In this document: positions 1-9,359 of the stretch, piece by piece | Layout: each line of letters starts with the position of its first letter | How positions within the stretch are numbered: position 1 is the stretch's first letter | Assembly (NCBI RefSeq): GCF_009908265.2 | Contig: NZ_JAAATX020000010.1 | Location: 124,001 to 188,000, forward strand | Length of the DNA stretch: 64,000 nucleotides | Direction: 5' to 3' | Origin: Paragemmobacter amnigenus | Lineage (GTDB): Bacteria; Pseudomonadota; Alphaproteobacteria; Rhodobacterales; Rhodobacteraceae | Notes under the pieces: generated by a model | What the model was told of the DNA's origin: nothing | The model's input: only the letters and a program-made list of their open reading frames with translations | The model's database searches: none | Made by a program: the position numbers and the translations under genes

Positions 1-898
1 CTACCCCCACCTGAAAGACGCCTACTGGCTCTCGGTAAATTACGGCATGGTCGAAGAGGCGCGCCGCCTCGGCCTCTCGTTCGAGGTGTTCGAGGCAGGC
101 GGCTACCCCAACCTCTCGCGCCAGATCGACCAGCTTCGCGCCTGCGGCTCGGATGCCTTCGACGCCGTCATCCTTGGCGCGGTGTCCTATCAGGGCCTCA
201 CCTCCACCGTGCTGGACATCGCCGCCACCAAACCCGTGATCGCCGCTGTGAACGACATCGACGACCGCGGCATCACCGCCAAGGCCGCCGTCCCGTGGCG
301 CGAGATGGGCGCCGCCGCCGGTCGCGTCATCGCGGAACGCCACCCCGCAGGCAGCCCCCCCGTCAATGTCGCATGGTTCCCCGGACCCAAGGGCGCGGGC
401 TGGGTCACCTTCGTCGAGGACGGCTTCCGCGCCGAACTCGCCCGCTCCTCCGCCCGCCTCGTCGCCACGAAATACGGCGATACCGGCCTCGAGGAGCAGG
501 TGCTTCTCGTGGAAGAGGCGCTCGATGAACAGCCCGACATCGACTATCTCGCAGGCTCCGGCCCCATGGCCGAGGCTGCGGTTTCCATCCTGCGCGCCCG
601 TGGCCTGACCGGCCGCGTCCAGATCGTCTCCACCTATATCAGCCACGCCGTCTATCGCGGCATCATGCGCGGCCGCATCCTCGCCGCCCCCACCGATTTC
701 GCCGCCATGCAGGGCAGGCTCTCGGTCGAAATGGCCGCCCGCGCGCTCGAAGGCAGCCTTGTCCACTCCCACGCCGGACCCCGCATCACCACCGTGACCC
801 CCGACAGCATCGCCACCATCGGCGCCGAAGGCTCGCTCGCCCCTGCCAGCTTCGTCCCGATCTTCACCCTGCGCGCGGGCACGGACAGCGGCAACTGA
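1..898 (+). CDS. torT: TorT-like periplasmic TMAO sensor protein, 5' end cut by window
   Basis: The reading frame is open from base 2, so the gene starts outside the window and about 298 residues are visible. The N-terminal visible part (YPHLKDAYWLSVNYGM) closely resembles E. coli TorT, the periplasmic binding protein that detects trimethylamine N-oxide and acts with the TorS kinase. The fold is the sugar-binding-like periplasmic type I fold; conserved-looking blocks include VPWREMG near residue 100 and STYISHAVYRG near 215. No torS, torR or torCAD gene is in the window; they may lie upstream. dnaX follows 64 bp later with its own ribosome-binding site, so the two are probably separate units. 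Confidence 0.85.
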   Translation, partial: YPHLKDAYWLSVNYGMVEEARRLGLSFEVFEAGGYPNLSRQIDQLRACGSDAFDAVILGAVSYQGLTSTVLDIAATKPVIAAVNDIDDRGITAKAAVPWREMGAAAGRVIAERHPAGSPPVNVAWFPGPKGAGWVTFVEDGFRAELARSSARLVATKYGDTGLEEQVLLVEEALDEQPDIDYLAGSGPMAEAAVSILRARGLTGRVQIVSTYISHAVYRGIMRGRILAAPTDFAAMQGRLSVEMAARALEGSLVHSHAGPRITTVTPDSIATIGAEGSLAPASFVPIFTLRAGTDSGN

Positions 899-962
899 CC
901 CGCAGCCGTCCTTGCCCATCCCCCGCCCGACCGACTAGGGTATGCCGGTTCAAGGAGCGTCC

Positions 963-2723
963 ATGTCCGACTCGCCCGAAAAGGCCTATCAGGTCCTCGC
1001 CCGCAAATACCGCCCGCAGACCTTCGCCGATCTCATCGGGCAAGAGGCGATGGTGCGCACGCTCAAGAACGCCTTTGCCGCCGACCGCATCGCCCATGCC
1101 TTCGTGATGACCGGCGTGCGCGGCGTGGGCAAGACCACCACCGCCCGCATCATCGCCAAGGGGCTTAACTGCATCGGCCCCGACGGCACCGGCGGCCCCA
1201 CCACCGAACCCTGCGGCATCTGCGAACCCTGCCGCGCCATCGCCGAAGGCCGCCACGTCGACGTGATGGAGATGGACGCCGCCTCCCGCACCGGCGTGGG
1301 CGACATCCGCGAGATCATCGACAGCGTCCACTACCGCGCCGCCTCCGCGCGCTACAAGATCTACATCATCGACGAAGTGCACATGCTGTCGAACAACGCG
1401 TTCAACGCGCTGCTCAAGACGCTGGAAGAACCCCCCGCACACGTCAAATTCATCTTCGCCACCACCGAAATCCGCAAGGTTCCCGTCACGGTCCTGTCGC
1501 GCTGCCAGCGCTTCGACCTCAAACGGATCGAACCCGAGGTGATGATGGCCCACCTCACCCGCGTGGCCTCTGCCGAAGGCGCGACCCTTGCGCCCGACGC
1601 GCTCGCCCTCATCACCCGCGCCGCCGAAGGCTCGGTCCGCGATGCCATGTCGCTGATGGATCAGGCCATCGCCCATGGCGCGGGCGAAACCTCCGCCGCG
1701 CAGGTCCGCGCCATGCTGGGCCTTGCCGACCGTGGCCGCGTCCTCGACCTCTTCGACCTCATCGCCACGGGCGATGCGGCGGGCGCGCTCTCCGAACTCG
1801 CCGCCCAATATGCCGACGGCGCCGACCCCGTCGCCATCCTGCGCGATCTGGCCGAGATCACGCATTGGCTCTCGGTCATCAAGATCACCCCCGCCGCGGC
1901 CGAGGACCCCACCACCCCCCCCGACGAACGCGCGCGCGGGCTGGATATGGCGGGCCGTCTGGGCAAACGCGTCCTCGCCCGCCTCTGGCAGATGCTGCTC
2001 AAGGCGCTGGAAGAGGTGACGATCGCCCCCAACGCCATGATGGCCGCCGAAATGGCCGTCATCCGCCTTACCCACGTGGCCGACCTGCCCGATCCCGAAA
2101 CCCTGATCCGCCAGTTGCAGGACAACCCGCCCCCGACCGGCGGCCCCCGCCCCACCGGCGGCGCCCCCGCAGGCGGCGGCGGCGGCACGCTGCACGCCCC
2201 CGCCATGCGCCTGGCCCCCGCCAGCGCACCCGCGCGCGGCCCCGTCATGCAGGGCAATCAGGCCCTCGCGCTCGCCGAAGGCCAGCTTCAGGTCTACGCC
2301 ACCTTCGACAGCGTCCTCGACCTGATCCGCGAAAAGCGCGACATGAAACTGCTCTACGAGGTGGAACACGGCCTCCGCCTCGTCCGCTACAGCCCCGGCC
2401 GGATCGAATTCCAGCCCACCCCCGACGCGCCCCCCGACCTCGCCGCCCTCCTCGGCGCGCGGCTGCAAGGCTGGACCCAGGCCCGCTGGGGCGTCTCGGT
2501 CGTGAACGAAGGCGGCGCCCCCACCGTGGCCGAGGAACGCGACCGCGCCGAAACCGAAGCCCGCGCCGAGGCGATGCATAACCCGCTGGTCCAGGCCGTC
2601 CTCGCCGCCTTCCCCGGCGCGAAGATCGCCGAGATCCGCACCCCCGAGGCGCTCGCCGCCGCAGCACAGGCCGAAGCCCTGCCCGAAGTGGAAGACGAAT
2701 GGGACCCCTTCGAAGACGGCTGA
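963..2723 (+). CDS. dnaX: DNA polymerase III subunit gamma/tau
   Basis: This is the ATPase motor of the replicative clamp loader. The Walker A motif GVRGVGKTTTAR is at residues 51-62, four zinc-binding cysteines are at C70, C84, C87 and C90, and the Walker B/sensor segment IIDEVHMLS starts near 136. A proline/glycine-rich linker at roughly 390-430 precedes a tau-like C-terminal domain. The start at 963 is preferred over an in-frame ATG 21 bases upstream because AAGGAG lies at 952-957. Length is 586 aa. I see no A-rich slippery heptamer of the E. coli kind, so a gamma form by frameshifting is not evident. The 3' end overlaps the next gene by 25 bp. Confidence 0.97.
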   Translation: MSDSPEKAYQVLARKYRPQTFADLIGQEAMVRTLKNAFAADRIAHAFVMTGVRGVGKTTTARIIAKGLNCIGPDGTGGPTTEPCGICEPCRAIAEGRHVDVMEMDAASRTGVGDIREIIDSVHYRAASARYKIYIIDEVHMLSNNAFNALLKTLEEPPAHVKFIFATTEIRKVPVTVLSRCQRFDLKRIEPEVMMAHLTRVASAEGATLAPDALALITRAAEGSVRDAMSLMDQAIAHGAGETSAAQVRAMLGLADRGRVLDLFDLIATGDAAGALSELAAQYADGADPVAILRDLAEITHWLSVIKITPAAAEDPTTPPDERARGLDMAGRLGKRVLARLWQMLLKALEEVTIAPNAMMAAEMAVIRLTHVADLPDPETLIRQLQDNPPPTGGPRPTGGAPAGGGGGTLHAPAMRLAPASAPARGPVMQGNQALALAEGQLQVYATFDSVLDLIREKRDMKLLYEVEHGLRLVRYSPGRIEFQPTPDAPPDLAALLGARLQGWTQARWGVSVVNEGGAPTVAEERDRAETEARAEAMHNPLVQAVLAAFPGAKIAEIRTPEALAAAAQAEALPEVEDEWDPFEDG

Positions 2724-3106
2724 CAACCGCCGCCGCCCTCCTCCTCCCCGCCCCCGCATGGGCCGGAACCTGCGCGACGATCCGCCCCGACTGGACCGCC
2801 GCCGCAGGCCCGCAGGGCTGGCTTGCCGAAACCGCCTATATCCTCGCCTCGCCCCCCGCGCTCATCCTCTTCCTCCTCCTCGCGCTCGCGCTGGTGATCC
2901 CGCGCCTCTGGCTCGCCATCCCCGCCGCGCTGCTGGCGCTGGCCTTCGCAGCCCTCCTCACCGTCTCGCGCCAGGCCGACATGGCCGCCCTCGCACAGGC
3001 CGAAGGCTGCCTTGCCACCGCCCTTCCCGCCACGATCCTCCTCGTCCTCGCCGCCCTCCTCCCCATCGCCCGCGCCCTCGTCCGCCGCCGCCGCCGCCCC
3101 GCCTGA
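2699..3106 (+). CDS. Small secreted/membrane protein of unknown function
   Basis: This is a 135-residue ORF overlapping the end of dnaX by 25 bp. It begins with a basic stretch and a hydrophobic segment ending in APAWAG, which looks like a signal peptide. It then has two or three hydrophobic stretches (about residues 50-85 and 105-122) and ends in an arginine-rich tail. I do not recognise a family. Its position between dnaX and ybaB and its coherent membrane-protein composition argue for a real gene. The long overlap and lack of a clear separate ribosome-binding site keep confidence moderate; translation may be coupled to dnaX. Confidence 0.55.
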   Translation: MGPLRRRLTTAAALLLPAPAWAGTCATIRPDWTAAAGPQGWLAETAYILASPPALILFLLLALALVIPRLWLAIPAALLALAFAALLTVSRQADMAALAQAEGCLATALPATILLVLAALLPIARALVRRRRRPA

Positions 3107-3162
3107 CCTTGCCGTCCCCCGCCCCAGCCCCTACTGTCAGGGCCAAGACAAAGGAGACGATC

Positions 3163-3516
3163 ATGCTCAAGGGTATCCCCGGCCTCGGCGGCCTCGGCGA
3201 CATGGCCAAGATGATGAAGGCCGCGCAGGAAATGCAGACCAAGATGGCCGAAATGCAGGAGCAGATGGCCAACACCGTCGTCGTGGGCGAATCCGGCGCC
3301 GGCCTCGTCAAGGCCCGCGCCACCGCCAAGGGCGAGGTGACGGGACTCGACATCGACCCCTCCATCCTCGTGGCGTCCGAGAAGGAGGTGGTCGAAGACC
3401 TCATCATCGCCGCCATCAAGGACGCGCAGGTGAAGGGTCAGCAGAAGATGGCCGACGAGATGCGCCGCATGACCGAATCCCTCGGCCTGCCCGCTGACAT
3501 GAAACTCCCCTTCTGA
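3163..3516 (+). CDS. ybaB: YbaB/EbfC family nucleoid-associated protein
   Basis: A 117-residue DNA-binding protein. It has the glycine-rich N-terminus, the [15 protein letters not shown] coiled helix and the C-terminal [11 protein letters not shown] typical of the family. EbfC/YbaB proteins bind DNA as dimers and are often encoded between dnaX and recR, exactly as here. AAGGAG at 3151-3156 sets the ATG at 3163. The stop codon overlaps the recR start by one base (TGATG), so the two are translationally coupled. Confidence 0.95.
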   Translation: MLKGIPGLGGLGDMAKMMKAAQEMQTKMAEMQEQMANTVVVGESGAGLVKARATAKGEVTGLDIDPSILVASEKEVVEDLIIAAIKDAQVKGQQKMADEMRRMTESLGLPADMKLPF

Positions 3517-4121
3517 TGCCCGACGCCGAGGCCCCGCCGCAGATCGAGGCGCTGATCGACCTCATGGCCCGCCTGCCCGGCCTTGGCCCCCGCTCGGCCC
3601 GCCGCGCGGTCCTGACCCTGCTCAAGAAGCGCGGCAGCCTCATGGCCCCGCTCGCCACCGCCATGGCACAGGTCGCCACCACCGCCCGCGACTGCCGGAC
3701 CTGCGGCAACATCTCGACCGCCGACCTCTGCCCCATCTGCACCGACGACCGCCGCGCCACCGGCGAAATCTGCGTGGTCGAAGACGTGGCCGACCTCTGG
3801 GCGCTGGAACGCGCGGGCGTCTTCCGTGGCCGCTACCACATCCTCGGCGGCACCCTCTCGGCCCTCGACGCCGTAGGCCCGGACGAGCTCCGCATCCCCG
3901 CCCTCCTCGCCCGCATCCGCAGCGAAGGCACGCGCGAAGTCATCCTCGCGCTCAACGCCACCGTCGACGGCCAGACCACCGCCCATTACATCGCCGACGC
4001 CCTCACGCCCACAGGCGTCACCATCACCTCCCTCGCCCAAGGCGTCCCCATCGGCGGCGAACTCGACTACCTCGACGACGGCACCCTCAGCGCCGCCCTG
4101 CGCGCCCGCAAAAGCTTCTGA
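3516..4121 (+). CDS. recR: Recombination protein RecR
   Basis: RecR acts with RecF/RecO in loading RecA at gaps. The 201-residue product has the N-terminal helix-hairpin-helix ([11 protein letters not shown], about 20-30), a four-cysteine zinc finger (C60, C63, C72, C75) and a Toprim domain starting near 80 with [14 protein letters not shown]. Length matches the family. It is the last gene of the dnaX-ybaB-recR run; the region after it contains hairpins and the terminator of the convergent asd gene. Confidence 0.96.
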   Translation: MPDAEAPPQIEALIDLMARLPGLGPRSARRAVLTLLKKRGSLMAPLATAMAQVATTARDCRTCGNISTADLCPICTDDRRATGEICVVEDVADLWALERAGVFRGRYHILGGTLSALDAVGPDELRIPALLARIRSEGTREVILALNATVDGQTTAHYIADALTPTGVTITSLAQGVPIGGELDYLDDGTLSAALRARKSF

Positions 4122-4140
4122 GCCCGCCCCCATTTTCCGT

Positions 4141-4201
4141 CCCCAAATATCCTCAAGGGGTGAATTGGCCGCTTGCGGCCAAGAGGGGACAGAATGTCCC
4201 C
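4141..4201 (+). repeat. Tandem hairpin intergenic element
   Basis: Two adjacent perfect inverted repeats follow recR. TTGGCCGC/GCGGCCAA (4165-4182) has a 2-nt centre, and GGGGACA/TGTCCCC (4185-4201) has a 3-nt loop. They follow CCCCAAATATCC (4141-4152), whose CCAAATATCC-like start resembles the flank of the repeats at 9116 and 50513. It looks like a mosaic extragenic repeat that could also help end recR transcription. Whether it is repeated genome-wide cannot be seen here. Confidence 0.5.
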
Positions 4202-4282
4202 TGACGCGGAGGTTGCGCGCGGCACGCGCGCTGCCGACGGCAAAGGCTTGCGGGCGGCACGCCCGCTCCACCTGAATAGAAA

Positions 4283-4308
4283 AAGGCCGCCCCGAAGGAC
4301 GGCCTTTC
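4283..4308 (-). terminator. Intrinsic terminator of asd
   Basis: AAAGGCCG and CGGCCTTT form an 8-bp stem that can extend inward to a CGAA loop after one mismatch. On the minus strand it is followed by a run of T, the pattern of a rho-independent terminator. It sits 20 bp past the asd stop. On the plus strand the A-run precedes it, so it may work both ways for recR. Confidence 0.8.
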
Positions 4309-4327
4309 CCGCAATCTCCCGGAACCC

Positions 4328-5350
<1,023 letters not shown>

Positions 5351-5452
5351 CGGGGTTCTCCTTGTACCCGTCCTCTCCAAACGAAAGACGGCGCCTGTTA
5401 GCGCAATGCCGTCAGGCAGGAAAGCGGATTCGCCCCCCTTGCGCGCAAAGTC

Positions 5453-6625
5453 TCAATCCGTGCGGTCCTGCGAGAACAGATAGACCGCCAGCCCCGCCGC
5501 CAGCATCACCGCGAAAAAGGCGAAGATGCCCTGATAGGCCACGACCGCCCCCTGCCCCTCCAGCCCCGCATGGATGCGCCCCGTCACCACCTGCGCCAGC
5601 CCAACCGCACCAAGACCAAACAGGTTCAGAAGCGTCACCCCGCGCCCCACCAGATGCGGCGGAAAGAACGCCCGCCCATGCGCGATGACCATCGGATAGG
5701 ACGCACCGGCAAAGCCCAGCGCCGCAAACAGCGCCAGCGTCACCCACCCCCCCGCCGCAGGCATCGCCACCAGCGCCACCAGACAGCACAGCACCCCCAG
5801 ATTGCCCCCGAAGATCAGCCACTTCCGCGTCCCCAGCACACGGTCCATCGGCCCATAGGCGAAATTCCCCAGAACCATCGCCGCGCCCATCACCAGCGTG
5901 ACCACCCCGATCGCCGCCGCATCCGCCCCGAAGACCTCGGCATGATAGGGCCCCACCCACAGCCCCCGCAGCCCCGCCGCCGGCGCATAGCAGACCGCCA
6001 TCATCACCAGCACGGGCCACAGCGCCCGCATCCGCAGCAGGTCCAGAAGCGACCCCCGCCCCGCCCCCTCCACCTTCGGCGGATCGCGCACCAGAAGGGC
6101 CAGCCCCGCCGCCACCGCCAGCGTCACCCCCGCCATGCCCCACAACGTCCCGCGCCAGCCGAACGCCTCCACCGCCGCGGCCAGAGGCAGGCTCGACGCG
6201 ATATTCCCCAGACTGCCGATCCCGATCACCATCCCCGCCAGCGTGCCGAAAACCGCAGGCGCATAGGTCCGCGCAAAGATGTAATAGGCCGCCATCAGCA
6301 CCGGCGCACAGCCCGCCCCGATCAGCGCCATCGCCACCGTCACCGCCCCCGGCCCCTGCGCCATGGCAAGGACCGCCGCCCCGCCCGCACCGCCCAGACC
6401 CAGCGCGACCGACGCCGTCCGCCGCGGCCCCACACGGTCCAGCGCCGCGCCCACCGGTATCTGCGCCAGCGCAAAGGCCAGAAACCACACGCCCGAGGCC
6501 CGCGCCAGATCCTCCGCCCCCGCCCCGATCCCTGCCGCCAGAGCGGGGGCCAGAACGGCCAGAAACGCCCTGTAGAACTGGCTCAGCACATAGGCCGCCA
6601 CCAGCGCCGCAATTCCCGCAACCAT
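5453..6625 (-). CDS. MFS transporter
   Basis: This 390-residue membrane protein has about 12 hydrophobic segments. The MFS signature between TM2 and TM3 (VGAALDRVGPRRTASVAL) is near residues 55-72. The start at 6625 has a GGGAGG-type ribosome-binding site just upstream; a much longer in-frame extension to the right has no such support and overlaps the antisense of the DUF4424 gene. Substrate cannot be told from sequence. It ends about 100 bp from the asd start and is probably monocistronic. Confidence 0.85.
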   Translation of the reverse strand: MVAGIAALVAAYVLSQFYRAFLAVLAPALAAGIGAGAEDLARASGVWFLAFALAQIPVGAALDRVGPRRTASVALGLGGAGGAAVLAMAQGPGAVTVAMALIGAGCAPVLMAAYYIFARTYAPAVFGTLAGMVIGIGSLGNIASSLPLAAAVEAFGWRGTLWGMAGVTLAVAAGLALLVRDPPKVEGAGRGSLLDLLRMRALWPVLVMMAVCYAPAAGLRGLWVGPYHAEVFGADAAAIGVVTLVMGAAMVLGNFAYGPMDRVLGTRKWLIFGGNLGVLCCLVALVAMPAAGGWVTLALFAALGFAGASYPMVIAHGRAFFPPHLVGRGVTLLNLFGLGAVGLAQVVTGRIHAGLEGQGAVVAYQGIFAFFAVMLAAGLAVYLFSQDRTD

Positions 6626-6748
6626 CCCCGTCCTCCCTGACGCGGGCGCACCCTGCCGCGCCCCGCGACCGGCTGCAACCCCGCCGCAACGCCTTGCCAG
6701 CCCGCCCCCGTCGGGGCAACACTGCCCCGTCCCGTTCCGGAGTGTCCC

Positions 6749-7774
6749 ATGTTCCGCGCCCTGCTCGCCTCCCTCCTCCTCGCCACCCCCGCCCTCGCGA
6801 ATGACGGCTTCGGCGGCCTCTCCGCCACCGGCCTCACCTTCGCGCAGACCGACGCCATCGCGATGGAACGCGAGGATCTCTTCATCGGCCTCGACCGCAT
6901 CCGCGTGGCCTATACCTTCCGCAACCTGACCGCACAGGACGTCACGGGCGAGGTGATCTTCCCCCTCCCCCCGATCTCGCTCCAGTTCCTGATGTCCTCG
7001 GATTTCAACATGGGCGCCGACCGCGACAACATCGTGGGCTTCACCGCCACCGTCGCGGGCCAGCCCGTCACCCCGCGCATCGACCGCATCGCCGTGATCG
7101 AACCGCCCTATGACGAGAACCGCCCCGCCGCCGAACACTACGACACCCCCGGCCGCGACGTGACCGCCGCCCTCGCCCGCCACGGCATCCCCCTCTCGCT
7201 CGACACCGCCGAAATCGCCACCCTCCTCCTCGCCCTGCCGCCCGAAGCGCAGGCCGAACTGAAATCCGAAGGTATGGCCGATTTCTACGAAGGCGACCCC
7301 GCGCAGGGCTTCCCGCCCGAGGCATGGCCGCTCTGGTCCGTGGTGATCCGCTACCACTGGACCCAGACCTTCCCCGCCAATGCCACGCTGGACGTTGTGC
7401 ATGACTACGAAAACCACCCGCCGGGCGGCATCTTCGGCTGGCAGCACCCGCCGGTGGACGACTGGGCGCAGGATTACGCCGCGCGCTACTGCATCGACGA
7501 CGGCACCTCGCGCGCCATCGCCAAACGCCTTGCCCCGACCGACGGCTACGGCATCGCCTATACGCTGGCCTATGTCCTGCGCACCGCCAATTCATGGGCC
7601 GGCCCCATCGGCGACTTCCGCCTAACGCTGGACAAGGGCGCGCCGGAAAACGTCATCTCGCTCTGCATCGACGGGATCGAAAAGACCGGCGCCACCACGT
7701 TCGAGATGCGGGCCAAAGACTTCACCCCCGACCGCGACCTCGACATCCTGATCGTGACGCCGACCGGACCCTAG
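6749..7774 (+). CDS. Secreted DUF4424 family protein
   Basis: The 341-residue product has a clear signal peptide (MFRALLASLLLATPALA, cleavage near residue 17). The mature part resembles the DUF4424 family, exported proteins of unknown function common in alphaproteobacteria. Typical features are an early DGFGGLSATGL block, a PLPP segment near 75 and a late pair of cysteines (YCIDDG, LCIDG) that could form a disulfide. GGAGTG precedes the ATG. The 3' end overlaps the convergent MFS gene by 4 bp. Function is not known and the neighbours do not suggest one. Confidence 0.75.
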   Translation: MFRALLASLLLATPALANDGFGGLSATGLTFAQTDAIAMEREDLFIGLDRIRVAYTFRNLTAQDVTGEVIFPLPPISLQFLMSSDFNMGADRDNIVGFTATVAGQPVTPRIDRIAVIEPPYDENRPAAEHYDTPGRDVTAALARHGIPLSLDTAEIATLLLALPPEAQAELKSEGMADFYEGDPAQGFPPEAWPLWSVVIRYHWTQTFPANATLDVVHDYENHPPGGIFGWQHPPVDDWAQDYAARYCIDDGTSRAIAKRLAPTDGYGIAYTLAYVLRTANSWAGPIGDFRLTLDKGAPENVISLCIDGIEKTGATTFEMRAKDFTPDRDLDILIVTPTGP

Positions 7775-9015
7775 GCCGCCGCCGCCGCCACCGGCCCCCG
7801 GCTTTCGCGCACCGGCAGATGCACGATGGCCGAAAACGCCCCGACCCCGACCCCGATCCACCAGACCAGCGTATAGCCGCCGGTGATGTCATACATCATC
7901 CCCCCCAGCCACACGCCAAGGAACCCGCCGATCTGGTGGCTCAGGAACACCACGCCATAGAGCGTGCCCATATAGCGCAGCCCGTACAGATGCGCGACCA
8001 AACCGCTCGTCAGCGGCACAGTGGCCAGCCACAGCGCCCCCATCACCGCCGAAAACACCAGCACGCTCTCGGGCGTGATGGGCAACAGGATGAACACCGC
8101 CGCCGCCACCGTCCGCCCCGTATAGATCCCCGCCAGCAGGTATTTCTTCGTATACCGCTTGCCCAGCCACCCCGCCGTGATCGTGCCCACGATGTTGAAC
8201 AGCCCGATGGTGGCAATCGACACCGCCCCCAGCGCGCTCGTCGTGGTGATCCCCATGCCCGCGATCATCCCGCCCGGATCGATGGGCCCGCACAGCTCGG
8301 TCACAAAGGCCGGAAAATGCGCCGTGATGAAGGCCAGCTGATAGCCGCAGGAAAAGAAGCCAAGGAAGATCAGCGTATAGGACGGGTCGCGGAACGCCCG
8401 CTTCAGCACCACCCCCATGCTTTCCTCCAGCTCCGCCTTGCTCGCCACCTTGGGCGACCGGATGAAGGGCAGCGCGAAGAGCGACGACAGGATGACCACG
8501 GCAAAGATCAGGAACACTTCCTGCCAGCTATAGGACTGCAACAGGAACTCCGCCACAGGCGCGCCGATCACCTGCCCCGCCGACCCCGCCGCCGTGGCAA
8601 TGCCCAGCGCCATCGACCGGTTCTCCGCACTCGCCGCACGCCCCACGATGGCCAGCACCACGCCGAACCCCGTCCCCGCGATCCCGAACCCCACGAGGAT
8701 CTCCAGCAGCTGCATCTGCCCCGGCGTGATCGCCCAGGCCGACAGCACCAGCCCCGCCGCATACATCAGCGCGCCCGCAACGATCGCCTTCCTGTCCCCG
8801 AACCGCTCCGCCACCGCCCCGAACAGCGGCTGCCCGATCCCCCAGGCCAGGTTCTGCACCGCAATCGCCAACGAGAATTCCGCCCGCGCCCAGCCGAACT
8901 CCTCGGCAATGGGGATCTGGAACACCCCGAAACTCGCGCGGATGGCAAAGCCCAGCATCAGCACGACACAGCCCGCAATCAGAACGGGGGTAATCAGCGG
9001 GGCCTTGGTCGTCAT
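7771..9015 (-). CDS. MFS transporter, monocarboxylate/oxalate-like
   Basis: A 414-residue, 12-helix transporter. The TM2-TM3 loop AERFGDRKAIVAGA (about 69-82) and a longer central loop (KVASKAELEESMG, about 190-202) fit the MFS. The overall look resembles the OFA/monocarboxylate-porter branch, but the substrate is a guess. AAAGG precedes the ATG at 9015. It is divergent from the GH13 gene across a 344-bp gap with two repeats, and its last 4 bp overlap the DUF4424 gene. It could serve the neighbouring sugar block, but nothing shows this. Confidence 0.85.
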   Translation of the reverse strand: MTTKAPLITPVLIAGCVVLMLGFAIRASFGVFQIPIAEEFGWARAEFSLAIAVQNLAWGIGQPLFGAVAERFGDRKAIVAGALMYAAGLVLSAWAITPGQMQLLEILVGFGIAGTGFGVVLAIVGRAASAENRSMALGIATAAGSAGQVIGAPVAEFLLQSYSWQEVFLIFAVVILSSLFALPFIRSPKVASKAELEESMGVVLKRAFRDPSYTLIFLGFFSCGYQLAFITAHFPAFVTELCGPIDPGGMIAGMGITTTSALGAVSIATIGLFNIVGTITAGWLGKRYTKKYLLAGIYTGRTVAAAVFILLPITPESVLVFSAVMGALWLATVPLTSGLVAHLYGLRYMGTLYGVVFLSHQIGGFLGVWLGGMMYDITGGYTLVWWIGVGVGAFSAIVHLPVRESRGPVAAAAA

Positions 9016-9115
9016 GGGGCAAACCTTTCTGTCGCCCGATCCTTCTCTGCCCGCCGCCTGCCAAGGTCAAATGCAGATTTGTGATGCAGACAATCCCCCC
9101 GCCCCTTCATCTCGG

Positions 9116-9158
9116 CCCAAATACCCGACGGGGGTCCGGGGGTGTCAAACCCCCGGCG
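9116..9158 (+). repeat. Extragenic inverted-repeat element, copy A
   Basis: A 43-nt element with the stem CCGGGGG/CCCCCGG and a 7-nt loop. It begins CCCAAATACCCGACGGGGG. It matches the reverse complement of 50471-50513 at about nine in ten positions, including the loop and flanks. Confidence 0.8.
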
Positions 9159-9242
9159 GCGTCCCCCGCCGCGCCGGTCCGGACCCGTCACGCCCCGCAC
9201 TGCCCCTATCCGCCCGTCCGGTCCTTGCCCGTTTCCTGACCA

Positions 9243-9302
9243 ACCGTGCGCTGCGTATGTACAGTTTGCGGCACAGTGCGCGGCACAACCATCGGTACAC
9301 CC
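9243..9302 (+). repeat. Dodecamer-array repeat, copy 1
   Basis: Four 12-nt units in exact register occupy 9255-9302: GTATGTACAGTT, TGCGGCACAGTG, CGCGGCACAACC, ATCGGTACACCC. A fifth weaker unit lies at 9243-9254. Related arrays are at 25660-25707 and 56153-56200 on the opposite strand. The core of each unit is GGYACA or a variant. It lies 60 bp before the GH13 start and might affect its expression. Confidence 0.8.
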
Positions 9303-9359
9303 TGTATCCGCCCCCCGAACACCGATACGCTCCTCCGGCAAAACAGGTCAGGAGAGCGC

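Larger units (their letters stand above)
9016..9359. other. 344-bp divergent intergenic region
   Basis: This is the longest gap without a gene. In order it holds the leader of the leftward MFS gene, an inverted-repeat element at 9116-9158, a C-rich stretch, and an array of 12-nt units at 9243-9302. The ribosome-binding site AGGAG (9350-9354) of the GH13 gene closes it. An ORF that runs through from 9246 is better explained by the repeat being free of stops. I find no DnaA-box-like TTATCCACA sequences. Confidence 0.6.

Noticed and set aside
864-2759. 631-codon open frame antisense to dnaX
   Set aside because: Low-complexity glycine/alanine/arginine/histidine translation typical of the complement of a GC-rich gene; dnaX has all its motifs on the other strand.
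7594-9084. 496-codon + strand frame opposite the second MFS gene
   Set aside because: Translation is almost only arginine, histidine, proline and glutamine, the mirror of a GC-rich membrane protein.
9016-9359. Replication origin at the skew change
   Set aside because: No DnaA-box-like TTATCCACA, no AT-rich unwinding stretch, and no dnaA, hemE or parAB next to it. The dodecamer array also occurs at two other places.
9246-9359. Longer N-terminus for the GH13 enzyme through the repeat
   Set aside because: The GH13 family starts near WWKGAVTYQVYPRSF and AGGAG is placed for the ATG at 9360. The upstream peptide is just the translated repeat.
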